The notes beneath the pieces are model-generated. The model made no database searches. It worked only from the letters and a program-made list of their open reading frames with translations, and was not told the DNA's origin. From an uncultured Chloroflexaceae bacterium (GTDB lineage Bacteria; Chloroflexota; Chloroflexia; Chloroflexales; Chloroflexaceae), in the NCBI GenBank assembly GCA_937141995.1, contig CAKZQX010000891.1:1-8573 (forward strand): a stretch of DNA of 8,573 nt, in the 5' to 3' direction. This document shows positions 5,906 to 8,573 of this stretch, in pieces (position 1 is the stretch's first letter; each line of letters begins with the position of its first letter). Both the position numbers and the translations under genes were made by a program.

Positions 5906-5911
5906 ATTATA
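5906..5911 (-). promoter_or_regulatory. -10 box for the RHH-HNH operon
   Basis: On the minus strand this reads TATAAT, 29 bp upstream of the RHH start codon. The -35 region would fall about 5929-5934, inside repeat E', and shows no good match to TTGACA. The insertion of the repeat may therefore have replaced the original -35 region. Confidence 0.4.
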
Positions 5912-5918
5912 CCTATAG

Positions 5919-6003
5919 TTGATACGAGTTGCTGCCGCAGGCGAAACAGACTTCCATCAGATCAAACGTCCGGTTTAGAACTCAACCGCGTAACTCCTGT
6001 AAT
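5919..6003 (+). repeat. Core-less derivative of the element, copy E'
   Basis: TTGATACGAGTT (5919-5930) matches the left end of copy E (TTGACACGAGTT) but joins directly to the right box GCTGCCGCAGGCGA (5930-5943). The usual right part follows to the end ACCGCGTAACTCCTGTAA near 5985-6002. The left inner box and core hairpin are absent. It sits head-to-tail with copy E. Confidence 0.65.
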
Positions 6004-6207
6004 TGACACGAGTTACGCGGTTGCTCACCCAAAAAAACATTTCGCCTCCGGCAGGGTGGAAGCTAACAGTTCTTGTTCACAAAAAATTCACGTTGTGAAT
6101 TTTTTGTGAACAAGAAAAAAGCGTACCATGCTGCCGCAGGCGAGTCGGGCCGTTACCGGGCGCAAACGCTCAGTTTGCAGACCTACCGCGTAAGTCATGT
6201 AGTTGAT
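6001..6207 (+). repeat. Palindromic interspersed element, copy E
   Basis: A full copy. The left end is GACACGAGTTACGCGGTT (6005-6022) and the right end ACCGCGTAAGTCATGTAGTT (6185-6204). The left box GCCTCCGGCAGGGTGGAAG is at 6044-6062. The core is a perfect 22-bp hairpin (arms 6070-6091 and 6095-6116, loop GTT). The right box CCATGCTGCCGCAGGCGA is at 6126-6143. A second 6-bp hairpin has arms GCAAAC (6162-6167) and GTTTGC (6173-6178). Confidence 0.85.
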
Positions 6208-6413
6208 CGGTTCAAGAAAATGCCGGATATTGTGATAAAGTGATAGGGCATAGATCTATCTGAAACGGGCAGTAGCAATCTGAAAGCAGGATACCTGGGA
6301 CGGGACGCGCAACAATGTGACCGCATGCCCTCCTTCCAAAGGGTGACAGCGCGAACGTCATACGCTAAACTGGATATCAGGATACCGCAGAATGATACAA
6401 CAAGAGGGGGAGT
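6208..6413. other. Intergenic leader of the isochorismatase-family gene
   Basis: About 200 bp between repeat E and the hydrolase gene. I see no tRNA, riboswitch-like fold or convincing promoter pair, and no open frame I would defend. The promoter of the downstream gene presumably lies here. GAGGGGGAG just before 6414 is its ribosome binding site. Confidence 0.5.
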
Positions 6414-6933
6414 ATGAGCACTGGCACAACAGCGCTACTGATTGCAGATATGCAGACGGGCCTGTTCCATCTGCCCGAGCCGGTCTACCAGGGCGAGACG
6501 CTGCCGGCAACCATTCGCCGCATACACACACGCGCAAACACGGCCCAGATTCCGACGATCTATGTGCAGCACAATACCGGCGGGGAACTGAACGGCACCC
6601 TGGCCTGGGAGATCCATCCGGACCTTGCACCCCGTGCCGGCGAGCCGGTCATCCAGAAGTACACACCGGATGCCTTCTATGAAACCAGCCTGCAGGCGCT
6701 GCTGGACGAGCGCAACATTCGCCACCTGCTGTTGACCGGCTTTGCAACCGACTACTGCATCGACACTACCTGCCGTCAGGCGTGGAGCCGGGGCTACCGG
6801 GTGACGCTGGTCAAAGGGGGGCATAGCACCCTGCCCAGTCCGCGGCTCTCTGCGCCGCAGATCATCGCCCCACCACGAGCATAGCTTGCAGCCGTTTGTG
6901 ACGCTGGTTGGCGAGGATGAGCCGGCATTTTGA
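6414..6933 (+). pseudogene. Isochorismatase-family cysteine hydrolase, frameshifted near the 3' end
   Basis: Isochorismatase-like hydrolase of the alpha/beta/alpha fold (relatives include nicotinamidases and other amidohydrolases). The catalytic triad is seen: Asp12 (LLIADMQTGLF), Lys82 (VIQKYTPDAFYET) and Cys115 (GFATDYCIDTTC). As written the frame ends at 6884 after 156 residues, with the tail QIIAPPRA. Dropping one C from the CCCC at 6868-6871 turns this into QIIAHHEHSLQPFVTLVGEDEPAF, ending with TGA at 6931-6933. That tail has the HH that usually follows 'QIIA' in this family, and gives 172 residues, a usual length. So the gene carries a one-base insertion or a sequencing error. All catalytic residues precede the shift, so a shortened protein might still fold. 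The substrate is unknown. Confidence 0.85.
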
Positions 6934-6945
6934 TGGTCCGGCTCA
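6918..6945. terminator. Possible shared terminator between convergent genes
   Basis: TGAGCCGG (6918-6925) pairs with CCGGCTCA (6938-6945) around a 12-nt loop. The hairpin covers both the restored stop of the hydrolase (6931-6933) and the stop of the facing 137-aa gene (6943-6945). There is no T-run on either side, so termination is only a possibility. Confidence 0.35.
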
Positions 6946-7356
6946 GTTGCGTGACGGCTTGCGGGGCTCACTCAGCATCTGGAGGGAGTAGCGCACAATC
7001 ACCGTCTTACCGGGTGAGGTCATATCGGCCAGCGCCAGCAACCCGGCATCGATATCCTCAAAGTAGAAGAAGTTAGCCATCATCTGGTTGAACATGCCTC
7101 CGCCGTGGTAAAACTGCTTCTCGGCCACGTAGACCATCACCAGATTGCGCATAACAACCTTCGACTTCTTGAGCACCTGCCCGGCGCAGACACCCAGCAC
7201 CTGCTGCAGTTGGTCGTTTGGCTGCGGCACACCCACCTGCATAAACTCGTCATTCTCGCCAAAGTGGTCAAAGAAGAAGTCAAAGACCGGGCGAAACTCG
7301 GTGGCAGTCACCAGCTTCATCTTCAACTCCGCCAGTTTCTTAACGCTCTCCTGCAT
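6943..7356 (-). CDS. Hypothetical protein, 137 aa
   Basis: Not recognised. It begins MQESVKKLAELKMKLVTATE and contains an aromatic patch VFDFFFDHFGEND (24-36). A central part, QQVLGVCAGQVLKKSKVVMRNLVMVYVAEK (51-80), is predicted mixed alpha/beta. It continues with FYHGGGMFNQMMANFFYFED (82-101) and a beta-type end, KTVIVRYSL (117-125). It has no signal peptide or membrane segment and only one cysteine (58). The frame is open far upstream, but those residues overlap the methyltransferase gene. GAGGAAT just before the ATG at 7356 fixes the start. It is probably cytoplasmic. It lies downstream of the methyltransferase with its own promoter candidate. Confidence 0.8.
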   Translation of the reverse strand: MQESVKKLAELKMKLVTATEFRPVFDFFFDHFGENDEFMQVGVPQPNDQLQQVLGVCAGQVLKKSKVVMRNLVMVYVAEKQFYHGGGMFNQMMANFFYFEDIDAGLLALADMTSPGKTVIVRYSLQMLSEPRKPSRN

Positions 7357-7411
7357 ATGATTCCTCCCCCTTGCCTGACAAGGATATGTAACAACGCACA
7401 CTGCCTTAAGA

Positions 7412-7439
7412 ATTGTATCATGTGTAGTTGCCCGGTCAG
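7412..7439 (-). promoter_or_regulatory. Promoter candidate for the 137-aa gene
   Basis: On the minus strand, CTGACC (7434-7439) and TACAAT (7412-7417) are 16 bp apart. TG stands one base before the -10 box, giving an extended -10. The -35 box overlaps the stop codon of the methyltransferase gene (7436-7438). The leader would be about 50 nt. Confidence 0.4.
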
Positions 7440-8548
7440 CGTTTCTTAAACACAAAAATATACTCATGCTTAAAGATATAAAACCCACCGACCAGGGCGC
7501 GATATTTCCATAACTCCTTCTGGTTGCGCTTGCCGGTGGTATCCTCAAAATTCTTGACGATAATACTCTTGAGCAGAAAGCCACGTTGCAGCACCACATC
7601 CATCGTGCGGAAGCCCAGCGGGATCCACTCGCCCTGCGCATACTTATCGCCAATGACCAGCGCCAGGTAGCGTCCCCGATCCAGCACCGGCGCGACCCGG
7701 TCGATCACCTGCCCCATCAAGGCCAGGAACGCCGCAACCGAAGCGGCATTGGAGAGATCCCGCGCATCGTCACTAAATTTGATAATATCGAAGTAGGGCG
7801 GGTGCAGCATTACCAGTTGCACCGCCTCCCGCCCATAGCGCTGGAGCAGTTCCCGGTAATCGGTGCCGGTGCTGTCGCCCGTGACCACCGCGCTGACTAC
7901 ATTGTGGGCGTTGGGTTCGGCGGCGATCAGGCGGCGCGCATGGTCGGCTACCTCCGGCTGCAGTTCCACGCCCAGGCTGTTGCGCCCCAGGCGTTGCGCC
8001 TCAATCAGCGTGGTACCCGCCCCGGCAAAGGCATCCAGCACCCAGTCGCTCTGTTTGGTGTAGCGGCGCATCATCTGGTAGGGGATCTGCGGGATAAAGT
8101 TGCCCCAGTAGCCCGCCCGATGAACGCCGGTCTTGTCGCGGCGCTCCTCGATCCAGAGGCTGTCGGTGTAGATATCCTCATACTCTTTCCAGCGATTGAG
8201 GTTGATATCATTGACCGCACTGGTGCGCTCCTCGGCCACGCTGCGGGCCAGCCGGTCGAGGTAGTAGCGCGCCCGCTCCAGGGTTTGCGCGGCGGCGATC
8301 TGCTCCAATTCGCCGATCAGATAGTCCCGATGAAATGTCACTACCGCCGCACTCGGATCAACCGCGTGCAGGGTATGCGTGCCGTTACGCAGTTGTTGCT
8401 GCATGGCGGCAATCCGTGCGCGCAGCGTTGCTATGGCATCGGACTGGTGGAACTGCTGGATGGTTTCGAGCAACCGGGCAGTATCGAGACGCACGGATAG
8501 ATCGGCTCCGGCGGGTGGATTATCGGACTGAGATGAATGATTGGACAT
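7436..8548 (-). CDS. DNA amino-methyltransferase (N6-adenine/N4-cytosine type), 370 aa
   Basis: SAM-dependent DNA methyltransferase. The N-terminal third (about 20-112) is helical, probably coiled-coil, and not part of the catalytic fold. Then come WGNFIPQIPYQMMRRYTKQS (148-167; motif X region), DAFAGAGTT (172-180; motif I, SAM binding) and LGVELQPE (192-199; motif II with acidic Glu). Motif IV, the catalytic loop, is HPPY (249-252) with FDIIKFSDDARDLSN after it. LALVIGDKYAQGEWIPLGF (295-313) follows. The order X-I-IV fits the gamma/alpha-like arrangement. His in place of Asp/Asn/Ser at the first position of (D/N/S)PPY is less common, but I know it from a subgroup with similar flanks. No restriction endonuclease is next to it within the window. 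The start at 8548 lacks a clear ribosome site, so it is less certain. Target sequence and base are unknown. Confidence 0.85.
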   Translation of the reverse strand: MSNHSSQSDNPPAGADLSVRLDTARLLETIQQFHQSDAIATLRARIAAMQQQLRNGTHTLHAVDPSAAVVTFHRDYLIGELEQIAAAQTLERARYYLDRLARSVAEERTSAVNDINLNRWKEYEDIYTDSLWIEERRDKTGVHRAGYWGNFIPQIPYQMMRRYTKQSDWVLDAFAGAGTTLIEAQRLGRNSLGVELQPEVADHARRLIAAEPNAHNVVSAVVTGDSTGTDYRELLQRYGREAVQLVMLHPPYFDIIKFSDDARDLSNAASVAAFLALMGQVIDRVAPVLDRGRYLALVIGDKYAQGEWIPLGFRTMDVVLQRGFLLKSIIVKNFEDTTGKRNQKELWKYRALVGGFYIFKHEYIFVFKKR

Positions 8549-8573
8549 GGCTCGGGTGACGGCAGGTGTGCCT

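Noticed and set aside
141..6207. CRISPR array
   Set aside because: The repeats are about 85-275 bp, in both orientations and unevenly spaced with genes between; there are no regular spacers or cas genes.
141..6207. Integron attC sites
   Set aside because: No consistent RYYYAAC/GTTRRRY pair at the ends, genes on both strands rather than one-way cassettes, and no integrase in the window.
6195..6326. 43-codon minus-strand frame preceded by AAGGAGG
   Set aside because: The ribosome-site-like sequence is too close to the ATG, the peptide looks random, and the stop is inside repeat E.
6208..6413. tRNA or riboswitch in the leader of the hydrolase gene
   Set aside because: No cloverleaf, T-loop motif or known aptamer core could be found by eye.
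7357..7653. 99-codon upstream extension of the 137-aa gene
   Set aside because: It overlaps the methyltransferase coding sequence; the ATG at 7356 has a good ribosome site.
7586..8500. 304-codon plus-strand frame opposite the methyltransferase
   Set aside because: Minus strand has unmistakable methyltransferase motifs; the plus frame is a codon-bias shadow with no recognisable domain.

Overview
The window looks like chromosomal DNA from a moderately GC-rich bacterium. Chloroflexi (Chloroflexus/Roseiflexus-like filamentous phototrophs and relatives) is my best guess. It rests on the protein types (an acidic Glu/Thr-rich lipoprotein, a DUF4349 protein, a stand-alone HNH protein paired with an RHH-type partner, a COG2231-like endonuclease III relative) and on intergenic DNA filled with palindromic repeats. 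This placement is inference; there is no rRNA or other marker gene in the window.

Layout. At 1-54 is the start of a minus-strand NAD(P)-binding Rossmann protein (epimerase/SDR type). At 55-635 there is no gene: three 16-bp tandem repeats, then two abutting copies (A, B) of an interspersed repeat in opposite orientation. At 636-1145 is an unrecognised minus-strand protein. At 1146-1680 come a possible promoter, repeat copy C and a core-less derivative C'. At 1681-2835 are a small membrane protein and an endonuclease III-like DNA glycosylase, probably co-transcribed. At 2836-3619 are a promoter, a leader hairpin and a lipoprotein with a cupredoxin-like domain, ended by a strong terminator. At 3774-3930 is repeat copy D. 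At 3937-4908 is a DUF4349 membrane protein (minus). At 5017-5876 is a two-gene minus-strand operon, an RHH-type protein overlapping an HNH endonuclease by 4 nt. At 5919-6207 are repeats E' and E. At 6414-6933 is an isochorismatase-family hydrolase interrupted by a one-base frameshift near its end. At 6943-7356 is an unrecognised 137-aa minus-strand protein, and at 7436-8548 a minus-strand DNA methyltransferase of amino-methyltransferase type.

How the parts relate. The genes do not form one pathway. Several deal with DNA (glycosylase, HNH protein, methyltransferase) and three with the envelope (small membrane protein, lipoprotein, DUF4349). The most unusual component is the repeat family. Each full copy is nested: degenerate outer inverted ends around ACAGGACTTACGCGGT, an inner pair of inverted boxes (GCCTCCGGCAG and CTGCCGCAGGC), and a central perfect hairpin of 19-25 bp. 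The stem sequence differs from copy to copy while both arms change together, so pairing is kept although sequence is not. A smaller second hairpin with the same behaviour lies to the right of the core in at least four copies. Two further copies keep both ends but lack the core. The family resembles a MITE or REP-like non-autonomous element. No transposase is visible in the window.
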